Assembly (NCBI RefSeq): GCF_016597725.1
Contig: NZ_VCGY01000002.1
Coordinates: forward strand, 558,001 to 622,000
DNA length: 64,000 nucleotides
Direction: 5' to 3'
From: Marinobacter sp. 1-4A
Lineage (GTDB): Bacteria > Pseudomonadota > Gammaproteobacteria > Pseudomonadales > Oleiphilaceae
Shown here: positions 8,641 through 16,902 of the stretch, in pieces
How the letters are laid out: every line of letters starts with the position of its first letter
Numbering within the stretch: the first letter of the stretch is position 1
Notes under the pieces: generated by a model
Told to the model about the DNA's origin: nothing
Databases searched by the model: none
Seen by the model: only the letters and a program-made list of their open reading frames with translations
Made by a program: the position numbers and the translations under genes

Positions 8641-9330
8641 ATGATCAACTGGACGTCTCTCGAAACCGTGTTCCTGGACATGGACGGCACACTGCTTGAT
8701 CTGCACTTCGACAACCACTTCTGGCTGGAACACCTGCCCCGGCGCTACGCCGAACATTACGACCTGCACCCCGGCGAAGCAAAGCACCAACTTATCAGCA
8801 TGATCATGGCCGAGAGAGGCACTCTGAACTGGTATTGCACCGATTATTGGAGTGAGCGGCTCGCTATGGACATTACGGGCCTAAAGTCCGAAGTCGGCGA
8901 CCGAATTGGTTACCGCCCTCACGTAGCGAACTTCCTCCAAGCACTCAAAAAAACCGGGCTGAGATCGGTCATCGTAACCAACTGCCATCCCGACCCCCTT
9001 GAGTTAAAGTTACAACGCACAGGCCTCGACAGTTTTGTAGACAACATTGTTTCTAGTCACCAACTGGGCAAACCCAAAGAAGATACCGCGTTTTGGCAAG
9101 ACCTACAGCAATTGGCGCCATACCGCGCCGCCACCACTCTGATGGTGGATGACAGCTTCCCCGTTTTAGAAAGTGCTCGAGCCGCAGGCATTGCTCAGTG
9201 CTTGGGTATTTTGGCTCCAGATAGTACGCAAGCTGCCCGGGAGACGCATCCCGACATACCCTGTGTTCATCACTTTGACGAAATTCTGCCTTCCATTCAC
9301 CGGCAAAGGCCTCTGCCATCTAATGGCTGA
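8641..9330 (+). CDS. yrfG: GMP/IMP nucleotidase YrfG, HAD family
   Basis: A 229-residue HAD hydrolase that dephosphorylates purine mononucleotides. The nucleophile motif DMDGT is at 13-17, the second motif VTNCHPD near 116-122, the conserved lysine in GKPKEDT and the acidic motif MVDDS follow. The sequence DMDGTLLDL with NHFW and LNWYCTDYWSERL matches YrfG closely. No good ribosome site is visible because the T-tract of an intrinsic terminator ends only four bases upstream. The start still agrees with the family N-terminus. Confidence 0.87.
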   Translation: MINWTSLETVFLDMDGTLLDLHFDNHFWLEHLPRRYAEHYDLHPGEAKHQLISMIMAERGTLNWYCTDYWSERLAMDITGLKSEVGDRIGYRPHVANFLQALKKTGLRSVIVTNCHPDPLELKLQRTGLDSFVDNIVSSHQLGKPKEDTAFWQDLQQLAPYRAATTLMVDDSFPVLESARAAGIAQCLGILAPDSTQAARETHPDIPCVHHFDEILPSIHRQRPLPSNG

Positions 9331-9371
9331 GAGCGCTATAATGCTGTCAAACGCCCATCAGGTGAGGAGAC

Positions 9372-9779
9372 ATGGCGGCATCCACTTCGGACGATCAACG
9401 GGTTAGACTCGACAAATGGCTTTGGGCTGCGCGATTCTATAAAACGCGCGCTCTAGCCAAAGAAGCGGTTGAAGGCGGCAAAGTTCACTACAATAACCAA
9501 CGTTGCAAGCCCGGACGGCTGGTTGAGCCTGGCGCCACACTCACCCTGCGCCTCGGCTTTATGGAAAAAGTCGTGATTGTTGACGATATAAGTGAGCGCA
9601 GGCGCGGTGCGCCAGAAGCCCAGAAGCTCTATCACGAAACTGAAGACAGCGTAAAAAAGCGAGAAGATCTCTCGTGGCAACGCAAAACCATGCAAGCAGC
9701 CCAGCTACCGCCAGCCCGTCGGCCTTCCAAGAAAGATCGCCGAGACATTCAAAAATTTCGCGACCAGAACAGCATTTGA
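9372..9779 (+). CDS. hslR: Heat-shock RNA-binding protein Hsp15
   Basis: A 135-residue S4-domain protein that binds stalled 50S subunits carrying a nascent chain. The S4 fold occupies roughly residues 9-70 (VRLDKWLWAARFYKTRALAKEAV), followed by a basic tail rich in K and R. It lies between yrfG and hslO, the same order as the E. coli yrfG-hslR-hslO cluster. A GGTGAGGAG site precedes the ATG. Confidence 0.94.
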   Translation: MAASTSDDQRVRLDKWLWAARFYKTRALAKEAVEGGKVHYNNQRCKPGRLVEPGATLTLRLGFMEKVVIVDDISERRRGAPEAQKLYHETEDSVKKREDLSWQRKTMQAAQLPPARRPSKKDRRDIQKFRDQNSI

Positions 9780-9837
9780 GCCACATCGATCTGATGTCGC
9801 CTATCTAATTAAGCACCCAGTTTTTAGGAGAACCACC

Positions 9838-10692
9838 ATGGCATCCCGCGACCAGTTTCAGCGTTTTATATTTGAACACAGCCAGGTGCGCGGAGCCTGG
9901 GTTCAGCTTAACGAAAGCTTTCTGGAAATAACCAATCAGGCGCCCTACCCCGAGTCCGTTCGCGGCCTGCTTGGCGAGGCGCTGGTAGCCAGCATCGTAA
10001 TGAGTAGCAGTTTAAAGTTCGAGGGCACCCTATCCATTCAGGCGCAAGGCGAAGGCCCGCTTCGGACACTCATGGCCGAATGCAGCCATGACCGGAAAAT
10101 CCGTGGCCTAGCGCGATTTGATGAGCAGGCTATAAGCGAAGACAGTTTCCACAACCTGCTGGGCGATGGTCGCATGGCCATTACTATTACCCCTAGACAG
10201 GGCAACCGCTATCAGGGTGTTGTGCCCCGGGAGCGCGAAACCCTCGCCGGTTGCCTTGAAGAGTATTTTGAGCGCTCGGAGCAAATCCCCACAAGCCTGT
10301 TTCTATTTTCCAATGAAAACGGCGCTGCTGGCTTAATGCTCCAACGTCTACCCGGTGCTACCGAGGAGGACAACGAGCTTTGGGAGCGGGTCAATCACCT
10401 TGCGCGCACTGTTGAAGCTGCCGAGTTGCTTGAATTAGATAGCGAAACCCTACTACACCGCTTGTTTAACGAAGAAACCGTTCGGCTTTTCGACGCCGAG
10501 GCGGTAGCGTTTCAGTGCAGCTGCTCCAGAGACAGAACCCTCGTCGCGCTGGAAGCCATAGGCAAAGACGAGTGTTACAGCATACTGGAGGAGCAGGGTG
10601 CCATCGATATGGATTGCCAGTTCTGCCACGCACACTATCGCTTCGATAGAAACGATATAGATCACCTTTTCGCTGGCCACACGCTACACTAA
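9838..10692 (+). CDS. hslO: Redox-activated chaperone Hsp33
   Basis: A 284-residue holdase chaperone switched on by oxidation and unfolding. The four zinc-binding cysteines of the redox switch are present as C227-S-C229 and C260-Q-F-C263 near the C-terminus, after the substrate-binding domain. A TAGGAGA ribosome site precedes the ATG. It follows hslR by 58 bases and is probably co-expressed with it. Confidence 0.96.
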   Translation: MASRDQFQRFIFEHSQVRGAWVQLNESFLEITNQAPYPESVRGLLGEALVASIVMSSSLKFEGTLSIQAQGEGPLRTLMAECSHDRKIRGLARFDEQAISEDSFHNLLGDGRMAITITPRQGNRYQGVVPRERETLAGCLEEYFERSEQIPTSLFLFSNENGAAGLMLQRLPGATEEDNELWERVNHLARTVEAAELLELDSETLLHRLFNEETVRLFDAEAVAFQCSCSRDRTLVALEAIGKDECYSILEEQGAIDMDCQFCHAHYRFDRNDIDHLFAGHTLH

Positions 10693-10710
10693 GCTTGGTT
10701 ACGAATTCGC

Positions 10711-10754
10711 CCGGAAGCCAGCAATCATGCGGCTTCTGGAGCAGTCGTTTTTTA
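10711..10754 (+). terminator. Candidate terminator after hslO
   Basis: CCGGAAGCC (10711-10719) pairs with GGCTTCTGG (10731-10739) with one mismatch, and a GTTTTTTA run follows eight bases later. The gap between stem and T-run makes this a weaker call. Confidence 0.4.
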
Positions 10755-10866
10755 CCGGCGCCTCTGGCATAATAGCGCGCCTGAATTGACCCGATTGTTC
10801 AGATTTCCGTCAATTTTGGGCAGGCGGCCTGAGCAGTCACTAAGACATCCCGAGGGCGAGGTCGAA

Positions 10867-12402
10867 GTGAGCAACACTTATAATGATCTGAGTACAGCAC
10901 AGCTGGTAGAGCAAGCACTGGCGCGCAACGAAGGCCAGCTGGCTTCCAACGGTTCACTAGTCGTTAAGACCGGCGAACGCACCGGCAGATCCCCTATGGA
11001 TCGCTATATTGTCGAAGAGCCAAGCACCTCTGACAGCATCCACTGGGGGCCGATCAACCGCCCATTCGATGCGGATAAATTCGATGCTCTTTGGGATCGT
11101 GTAGAGGCCTACATTGCTGAAAAAGACAGCTTTGTTTCCTTAGTGCACGTAGGCTCAGACCCTGAGCACTATTTGCCCGTGAAGATGACCACCGAGACCG
11201 CTTGGCAAAACTTGTTTGGTCGCAATCTGTTCATTCGCCCGGAAAGCTACAACCAGGCTGATAAGCAAGAGTGGCAGATTCTGAACGCTGCCAACTTTGA
11301 ATGCGTACCAGAACGTGACGGCACCAACAGCGATGGCTGCGTGATCATTAACTTCGCCCGTCGCAAAGTGCTTCTAGCCGGCATGCATTACGCAGGCGAG
11401 ATGAAAAAAGCCATGTTCTCCGTGCAGAACTTTCTGCTTCCGGAAAAAGACGTACTCCCGATGCACTGTTCTGCCAACGTAGGTGAAGACGGCGAAACCT
11501 GCCTGTTCTTCGGCCTCTCCGGCACCGGTAAAACCACCCTGTCTGCCGACCCGCACCGTTTCCTGATCGGTGATGATGAACACGGCTGGGGCCCGGGTAC
11601 CGTGTTCAACATCGAAGGCGGCTGCTACGCCAAATGCATCGACCTAAGCAAGAAGAACGAGCCCATCATCTGGGACGCTATCCGCTTCGGTGCCATTGTT
11701 GAAAACGTTACCATTGACCCGGAAACCCGTGAGCCGGATTACAACGACGTTTCACTCACCGAAAACTCCCGTTGTGCCTACCCGCTTGAGCACGTAGAAA
11801 AGCGCGTGCTGGAAAACCGTGCAGGTGAGCCCTCGCACATTGTATTCCTGACTTGTGACATGACCGGTGTTCTGCCCCCGGTGTCTATCCTGAGCCGTGA
11901 AGGCGCTGCCTACCACTTCCTAAGCGGCTACACCGCCTTGGTTGGCTCTACGGAGATGGGTTCGTCGTCCAAGCTCAAATCCACCTTCTCTACGTGTTTC
12001 GGCGCTCCATTCTTCCCGCGCCCGGCAGGCGTTTACGCAGAACTGCTGATGAAGCGCATCGACGAATACGGCAGTAAGGTCTTCCTAGTAAACACCGGCT
12101 GGACTGGCGGTTCCTACGGCGAAGGCATACGCTTCAGCATACCGACGACCCGTGCGATTATTAGCGGAATTCAAAACGGCGACTTGGATGACGTTGAAAC
12201 CGAACACTTGCCCACCCTCAATGTGAGCGTTCCAAAGCAAGTACCGGGTGTTGATACCGCCCTACTGAACCCACGGAACACTTGGGCTAGTAAAGACGCC
12301 TACGACAAAAAAGCAGAAGAGCTGATCAACCAGTTCGTGGAAAACTTCAAGAAGTTTGATGTTTCCGACTCAATTGTCGCAGCCGGTCCAAAACTGCAGT
12401 AA
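10867..12402 (+). CDS. pckA: Phosphoenolpyruvate carboxykinase (ATP)
   Basis: Converts oxaloacetate and ATP to phosphoenolpyruvate, CO2 and ADP, the first committed step of gluconeogenesis. The Walker-type loop [14 protein letters not shown] (about 215-228) and the kinase-2 motif IGDDEHGWG are intact, as is the RTGRSPMDR substrate region. I choose the GTG at 10867 ([13 protein letters not shown]), giving 511 residues, because the pseudomonad enzymes are about 513 residues and begin similarly. A TTG at 10786 is in frame but would add 27 residues unlike the family. Confidence 0.95.
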   Translation: MSNTYNDLSTAQLVEQALARNEGQLASNGSLVVKTGERTGRSPMDRYIVEEPSTSDSIHWGPINRPFDADKFDALWDRVEAYIAEKDSFVSLVHVGSDPEHYLPVKMTTETAWQNLFGRNLFIRPESYNQADKQEWQILNAANFECVPERDGTNSDGCVIINFARRKVLLAGMHYAGEMKKAMFSVQNFLLPEKDVLPMHCSANVGEDGETCLFFGLSGTGKTTLSADPHRFLIGDDEHGWGPGTVFNIEGGCYAKCIDLSKKNEPIIWDAIRFGAIVENVTIDPETREPDYNDVSLTENSRCAYPLEHVEKRVLENRAGEPSHIVFLTCDMTGVLPPVSILSREGAAYHFLSGYTALVGSTEMGSSSKLKSTFSTCFGAPFFPRPAGVYAELLMKRIDEYGSKVFLVNTGWTGGSYGEGIRFSIPTTRAIISGIQNGDLDDVETEHLPTLNVSVPKQVPGVDTALLNPRNTWASKDAYDKKAEELINQFVENFKKFDVSDSIVAAGPKLQ

Positions 12403-12408
12403 AACTAT

Positions 12409-12445
12409 CGGGCACAAAAGACTCTGATTGAGTTTTTTGTGCCCG
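12409..12445. terminator. Hairpin between convergent pckA and 12.5-kb gene
   Basis: CGGGCACAAAA (12409-12419) pairs exactly with TTTTGTGCCCG (12435-12445), with further GACTC/GAGTT pairing inside. It lies between two convergent genes and could stop transcription from either side, although no separate T-run follows. Confidence 0.45.
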
Positions 12446-12477
12446 CACCTTCCGACGTCCCCGTACGAAAACGCAGA

Positions 12478-12840
12478 TCAATCCAGATAGACGAACAGCT
12501 CTCTGCATTCAATTTTGTCTGCGATATCCACAATTAACTTTTCCACGGTATCAGGCACAGCCCACGGCTTTTGGTAGGCGTAAAGCCACAACTCCGTAAG
12601 CAGATTGGCAAAGGGATCCTGCTGCGCATCAACAATCGCACGCAACGCTTCCTTAGCATAAGTGGCGTGGGGCAAAAACGCCTCGCTTTCTGGCGCCCCT
12701 GACTCATCAAGCCTCGGTGTGGCCGTAAAAACGACTGGCTGATTCAACTCATTACGCAAATAGAACGAATCATCTAGCGACATAGCGATTATTCCTAAGT
12801 CCTTTGTAGGCAGTTTGGACAGCTCGGTAAAAGAGGCCAT
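12478..12840 (-). CDS. Hypothetical acidic protein downstream of lipase module
   Basis: A 120-residue acidic protein with no signal peptide or TM segment and no family that I recognise. It is the last gene of a four-gene minus-strand set (exported protein, lipase, exported protein, this gene), 45 bases after the second exported protein. That position is compatible with an immunity or accessory role for the lipase, but nothing in the sequence shows it. Confidence 0.6.
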   Translation of the reverse strand: MASFTELSKLPTKDLGIIAMSLDDSFYLRNELNQPVVFTATPRLDESGAPESEAFLPHATYAKEALRAIVDAQQDPFANLLTELWLYAYQKPWAVPDTVEKLIVDIADKIECRELFVYLD

Positions 12841-12885
12841 TCAGCCAGCCTTAGCAACCCTGTATCTGCCGACATATCCTTATGG

Positions 12886-13392
12886 TTAGGGTTTCAATTT
12901 ACAGATACTACCAATGATGTGCTCAAAACCCGGACTATCTGAAATAGGGAAATAGTAGTCAGCTTGCTCATTCGCAATATCGCAATCAAGACGCCCCAGA
13001 AGATCAGCAATCATAGGTTCCGGCGTAATTTGATCTGTTGTGTACTGCCACAGAATATAAAACTCACCCTGATACCTTGCAGCCACCACCTGCCGAAGCC
13101 GAGCCTCGATCAGAGGCTTACCGGGAGTATTCGACCGAGCTCTCCACCCGGGAAAAGCAAAGTGCCCATTTACATCTGTCACAGTCGTTTCAGTTTCCAC
13201 GTCGTCATAGGTCGCTTCTCTTATGATCTCCACGCCTTCCAGAGGCTCCCCATTCTGAAAAAGCTGGCCTTCGACTAGAGGAAAAAGCTCAACATCGTAT
13301 TGCTTAAGGAAACCAAACATTTCTGCACAGGCCTCAGTCGCCATTGAAGTGCCCGATACAACGACAGACAAAATGCACATGCACTTGAGCAA
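12886..13392 (-). CDS. Exported DUF6795-like protein, candidate lipase immunity (copy B)
   Basis: 168 residues beginning with a probable signal peptide (cleavage near ACA-EMFGF, about residue 23). The mature part starts MFGF and has the pattern LFPLVEG, NGEPLEGVEI, then VTDVNGHFAFP, a carboxypeptidase-regulatory-like beta-sandwich pattern. It is a paralogue of the 14596-15096 gene, which has MFGF, LSPLVEG, NGQPLVGIEV and LTDAEGRFAFP in the same places. It begins seven bases after the lipase stop. A periplasmic inhibitor of a periplasm-acting lipase is the inference; the DUF6795 assignment is from memory. Confidence 0.7.
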   Translation of the reverse strand: MLKCMCILSVVVSGTSMATEACAEMFGFLKQYDVELFPLVEGQLFQNGEPLEGVEIIREATYDDVETETTVTDVNGHFAFPGWRARSNTPGKPLIEARLRQVVAARYQGEFYILWQYTTDQITPEPMIADLLGRLDCDIANEQADYYFPISDSPGFEHIIGSICKLKP

Positions 13393-13399
13393 GCTTATA

Positions 13400-14575
13400 T
13401 CAAGTCCGCTCTATAGCCTGACGAACGGCTCGGTATAGCGCTCCCGCTGTCTGATCGAAAACCCAACGAATGAAGCGAAAGGTCAACTCAGTTACTGTGG
13501 TGACGGCCACCCTAGCAAAAGCCAGCATATGCCCCAAAAGCCCCCTCGCCTGATTCGCAAAACGACTGGATGCAGCAGCAATCTGCTCTATCGTCCTTGC
13601 CAATAGGTCGTAAAAAGTCAGCGTCGAGCTTATTGCAGCCTGCGCCACCACTGCAGCGTAGTACCCCGAGTCTCGAAGCAGTGTGATTAGGGCTGCCGAC
13701 AGTTTATCGGCCCACTGGCTGGAAAAAAATGCTTCATTACGGCGCTCATACTCAAGACGAACCGGTCGGGTCAAGTTACTTTCGGAGCGCCGATGCAGCT
13801 GGGACCAGTCTTCAACGTTTGCGGTATTGCGGTAGCCGGGAACATCGTCTTCACTCATTCCGTGCGCGGTGACACTAATTCCTGTGCCACCGTCCAAACG
13901 ATACTCAGCCCCACTGGTTGGCGCATGAACAAAAGGCCAAAGCGGTACATTCGGAACAGGGTCGGCACCGTGGGTACAACGATGAAGGGCGTGTACACCT
14001 TCCGACGCAGATCTAGAATAACCAATCATTCCAACTCTGGGCGCGCCAAAGGTGTAAAGGTTTACCGGCTTCCGATAGCGACTCCTAACCCAGTCCGCCG
14101 TGAGCGAAGCCAGAGCTCCCCCCAGACTATGGCCGACGCAATGAATACCTCGCACTGGCCCCTGAGCTATTGCTGGCGTTAGCAGGCGGTCAAGTGCTGG
14201 CTTCATACTCTCAAACGTAGTGTTAAAGCCCGCATGAACAGAGCTACCATTAACCGACGTCGATATCCCAACGTTCCCATTGGTCAGCCAGTCATGACTA
14301 GTCGCCGTGCCACGCACAGCGATCACATGGTGCCCCTCGAAATTCTGTTTTCCGTTCGCGAGAAAAGCAAATCCGGATGTCTTTCGAAACAACCCAAATA
14401 CCCCACCCGTACGACCGGTTACAGGGCCACCTGATAGATCCAGATCGAAAGCACGCGATAGTGAAAGGTGCGCCACTGGAACGCGATAATTACCCTCAGT
14501 ATTAGGCGCTCGAATCTGATACACAAGTTCCGCGAACTCTGACGCCATCCTTGGAGATATAGGTTTCATCTGCAT
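13400..14575 (-). CDS. Class 3 lipase, candidate T6SS phospholipase effector
   Basis: 391 residues with an alpha/beta-hydrolase lipase core. The nucleophile elbow GHSLGG puts the serine at 150; D205 in GADPVPNVP and H238 in AHGMSEDD complete a plausible triad. It lacks a signal peptide, as expected for a T6SS-delivered enzyme, and has about 120 helical, partly hydrophobic C-terminal residues. It is sandwiched between two paralogous exported proteins and lies 12 kb from vgrG. The likely role is hydrolysing phospholipids in rival cells. An ordinary intracellular lipase is possible but would not explain the flanking exported proteins. Confidence 0.8.
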   Translation of the reverse strand: MQMKPISPRMASEFAELVYQIRAPNTEGNYRVPVAHLSLSRAFDLDLSGGPVTGRTGGVFGLFRKTSGFAFLANGKQNFEGHHVIAVRGTATSHDWLTNGNVGISTSVNGSSVHAGFNTTFESMKPALDRLLTPAIAQGPVRGIHCVGHSLGGALASLTADWVRSRYRKPVNLYTFGAPRVGMIGYSRSASEGVHALHRCTHGADPVPNVPLWPFVHAPTSGAEYRLDGGTGISVTAHGMSEDDVPGYRNTANVEDWSQLHRRSESNLTRPVRLEYERRNEAFFSSQWADKLSAALITLLRDSGYYAAVVAQAAISSTLTFYDLLARTIEQIAAASSRFANQARGLLGHMLAFARVAVTTVTELTFRFIRWVFDQTAGALYRAVRQAIERT

Positions 14576-14595
14576 AATCCTTTGCTTGTTTTAGG

Positions 14596-15096
14596 TTACC
14601 AGCGGCAAATACTGAAAACGCTATGGGGAAACTCCGGTCGCTCGACATTCTCAAAAACCTGCTCTTTTTCCGGAGTTGTAAGTTCACACTTCATTTCAGC
14701 TAAACGTTGAGATATAGCTTTTCTGGGAGTAATACCGCCAGGCACTGCGTACCAGAGTAGATAGTTCCTCCCTTCATAATCCAAGCCAATCACCTGACGG
14801 ACTCGCGTCTCGTCTCCCAATTGATTTGGTCTTCGTGACTCTAGATTTTTCTCTGGGAAGGCAAAGCGCCCTTCCGCATCGGTAAGAGCCTTATCCTTGT
14901 ACTCTTGGTCGTAATCAAGAGTTCTATACACCTCAATTCCCACAAGAGGCTGCCCATTTAGGGTTACAACGCCCTCAACCAGTGGAGAAAGATGAACAGT
15001 TGTTTTTTTAGTAAACCCAAACATACCTGCGTAAACCCCAGTCGCCATTAAAACGGCCAATGCAATAACAGAAAAAATCCAGAAGCGCTTAAACAA
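14596..15096 (-). CDS. Exported DUF6795-like protein, candidate lipase immunity (copy A)
   Basis: 166 residues; a signal peptide with a long hydrophobic core ends near VYA-GMFGF (about residue 23). The mature protein shares its layout with the 12886-13392 product: MFGF start, LSPLVEG, NGQPLVGIEV, LTDAEGRFAFP, a middle block with the tract YLLWYA, and a C-terminal cysteine (SICRW versus SICKL). It is the first gene of the lipase set, 20 bases before the lipase. Being periplasmic or membrane-facing, it could neutralise incoming lipase. Function is inferred from position and paralogy. Confidence 0.7.
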   Translation of the reverse strand: MFKRFWIFSVIALAVLMATGVYAGMFGFTKKTTVHLSPLVEGVVTLNGQPLVGIEVYRTLDYDQEYKDKALTDAEGRFAFPEKNLESRRPNQLGDETRVRQVIGLDYEGRNYLLWYAVPGGITPRKAISQRLAEMKCELTTPEKEQVFENVERPEFPHSVFSICRW

Positions 15097-15508
15097 GACA
15101 ACACCGTCCCGGAAAAGAAGGTACGAGTCAGTAGATGAAGAACATTGGTGTTTTTAGGCAGGGTACTTTCAAACCAATTAACGATGTACTGAAAGTAACT
15201 ACATGTTCTAAATCCCTGAACGTAACGCCTTCCTGGCCAATTTGAAAATCAACATTAATGTAGGCTGTATTGGGTGTCAATTGTTGGAGGCGTTATTTTT
15301 AATTAACGAGTAATGTGCAACCGAAGGCGTCATTGACAGCCTTAAGAGTGCCGCCTACTGTCCACCTCAGGATGCTGGCTCAGATCACATGGAAGGATCG
15401 CACGCGCCAATCTCTTCCCTGCCAGTCAAAGTGTAGGTATCCGTAAAAATTCTACAGCCCGCTCATTCGCGGGCTCTGCTTCTGAACCAAAAGAGATAAG
15501 GACATCCA
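15097..15508. other. Intergenic region between divergent effector modules
   Basis: About 410 bases without a convincing gene. It contains a possible plus-strand promoter, TTGACA (15333-15338) and TACTGT (15357-15362) with an 18-bp spacer, about 145 bases ahead of the M15 peptidase gene. A small hairpin with arms AGCCCGC and GCGGGCT lies at 15456-15475. A second stretch around 15280-15310 is AT-rich. No RNA gene was recognised. Confidence 0.5.
15333..15362 (+). promoter_or_regulatory. Possible promoter for the M15 peptidase gene
   Basis: TTGACA matches the -35 consensus exactly and TACTGT is a fair -10 at 18-bp spacing. The long leader of roughly 140 bases lowers confidence. Confidence 0.3.
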
Positions 15509-16384
15509 ATGGCAAGGTCTTCATGTTTCGGCCCGTTCGAGCTCAAGAGTGGTGACAGTGACAAAAAACAAATTTTTGGCGGCCATCGGCGTCCGAACGC
15601 TGCAAGCTATGTCACCGCATTGCAGGAGGCTCTGCGAGCGGTAGACATTCCCCTAGCCATTGTGGATGGTCAATTCGGGCCCGGCACCGAGCAGGCGCTC
15701 AAAATGTTCCAGTGGTGCCTCACAGCGCACCCCTACAGGCGATTCAATCAGTCTTTAGTAACCGACACCTGCAAAGTCACTCAGGCCTTAAGCGGGCGAC
15801 TGGACACCCAGACAGCCAGTGAGCTTAACCGGTGGGTCGCTCAAGGCTATGTCAGTACAGGCGACCTTATACGGTTAGACAGCAAACAACTGGACCACGT
15901 CGAAGTCGGCGATGGTTTCCGAGTACTGAGCCACGTGTCGGTTTGTGAGGGCGACGTAGTGCTTTCCGCAGCTGCCGCTGACCTGCTCAGCACTGCCAAC
16001 AAAAAAGCCGGTGAACGCTGTGTGAAGCTAGTGCTAAACCAGGCGTTTCGGGTAAATGGCGTACCGGTTTCCGGTGCCGTGGTAACCCCGGCAACCCGCT
16101 CTCAACATTTGATTGGCCACGCTATCGACTGCAACATTGTTGATGGCAGCAACTGGAACAACAGCCGCACTTTTGCCGCCGGTCGACAGACCGAAGGGGC
16201 AACCAACTTTATCAACGATATGAAAAACGCTGGTTACCGCTGGGGCGGAAATTTTTCCAATCCCGATACGCCCCACTTCGACAAGCGGCTGAACCCCTAT
16301 GGCGATGCCTATGAATTCAAGTTCTTCTTCAACCAGCGCACCATCGCCAATAATCACCCGATACCTCTCAAGAACCTAAATTGA
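15509..16384 (+). CDS. Peptidoglycan-binding M15 peptidase, candidate T6SS effector
   Basis: 291 residues. Residues about 35-110 resemble a peptidoglycan-binding domain (LQEALRAVD, DGQFGPGTEQALKMFQ). The C-terminal part is an M15 D-Ala-D-Ala peptidase: SQHLIGHAID gives zinc ligands H200 and D207, and WGGNFSNPDTPHFD gives H256. There is no signal peptide, so it must be delivered to the periplasm of another cell or act after lysis. The next gene encodes a lipoprotein three bases after the stop, the usual place for periplasmic immunity. A phage-type endolysin is the main alternative, but no phage genes are near. Confidence 0.82.
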   Translation: MARSSCFGPFELKSGDSDKKQIFGGHRRPNAASYVTALQEALRAVDIPLAIVDGQFGPGTEQALKMFQWCLTAHPYRRFNQSLVTDTCKVTQALSGRLDTQTASELNRWVAQGYVSTGDLIRLDSKQLDHVEVGDGFRVLSHVSVCEGDVVLSAAAADLLSTANKKAGERCVKLVLNQAFRVNGVPVSGAVVTPATRSQHLIGHAIDCNIVDGSNWNNSRTFAAGRQTEGATNFINDMKNAGYRWGGNFSNPDTPHFDKRLNPYGDAYEFKFFFNQRTIANNHPIPLKNLN

Positions 16385-16386
16385 CC

Positions 16387-16872
16387 ATGAAGCTACTACG
16401 TTCATCAATTACTCTAGGGCTGGCGCTATTGATATCCGCCTGCGCGTCGGCCGACACCCATCCACTGGTGGAGGCCTGGCATGCAGGCAAAGCCATCGTC
16501 ATCACTACCAGCCCCAATCCTGACAAAACCGACGAGACTTATGGCGACTTCGCGCACTATCTCAACAACTTTGCCGCTTCTGCTGGCGATCACTGGGCAT
16601 TTTTTGCACTAGACCCGCAGGCAACGACCCCCAAACTCCCGATCGAGTTTGGTTTTACCCTCACCCACTACTCTGTCGTTTTCATTAAACAGAATGAAGC
16701 TCAAGGTTACCTCTACCCCGGCCCTATTCTGGAGCCTCAGGTGTACGACTTTGTTCAACGACGATTTGAAGGACGGGACATTCCTGATTATCTTTACCAG
16801 TTTAGTCCGGATGAGGTGCGGGTAGACTTTGAAGAGGAGAATGGACTACTCAGAGTTGATGTAAAAACATAA
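16387..16872 (+). CDS. Small lipoprotein, candidate immunity to M15 peptidase
   Basis: 161 residues with a lipoprotein signal peptide ending LLISAC (lipidated Cys19). The start is taken as the ATG at 16387, two bases after the effector stop; an in-frame TTG at 16381 overlaps that stop and is less likely. The mature protein is acidic with several aromatic blocks (GDHWAFFAL, YLYPGP). I do not recognise the fold. Tight linkage to a signal-less cell-wall hydrolase and envelope location suggest it protects the producer's own periplasm. Confidence 0.7.
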   Translation: MKLLRSSITLGLALLISACASADTHPLVEAWHAGKAIVITTSPNPDKTDETYGDFAHYLNNFAASAGDHWAFFALDPQATTPKLPIEFGFTLTHYSVVFIKQNEAQGYLYPGPILEPQVYDFVQRRFEGRDIPDYLYQFSPDEVRVDFEEENGLLRVDVKT

Positions 16873-16902
16873 CCTTCCAGCATTTGCACGCCATGCGGGA
16901 GC

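Noticed and set aside
10786..10866. Extended N-terminus of pckA from TTG
   Set aside because: The extra 27 residues do not resemble the family, and the GTG at 10867 gives the expected length.
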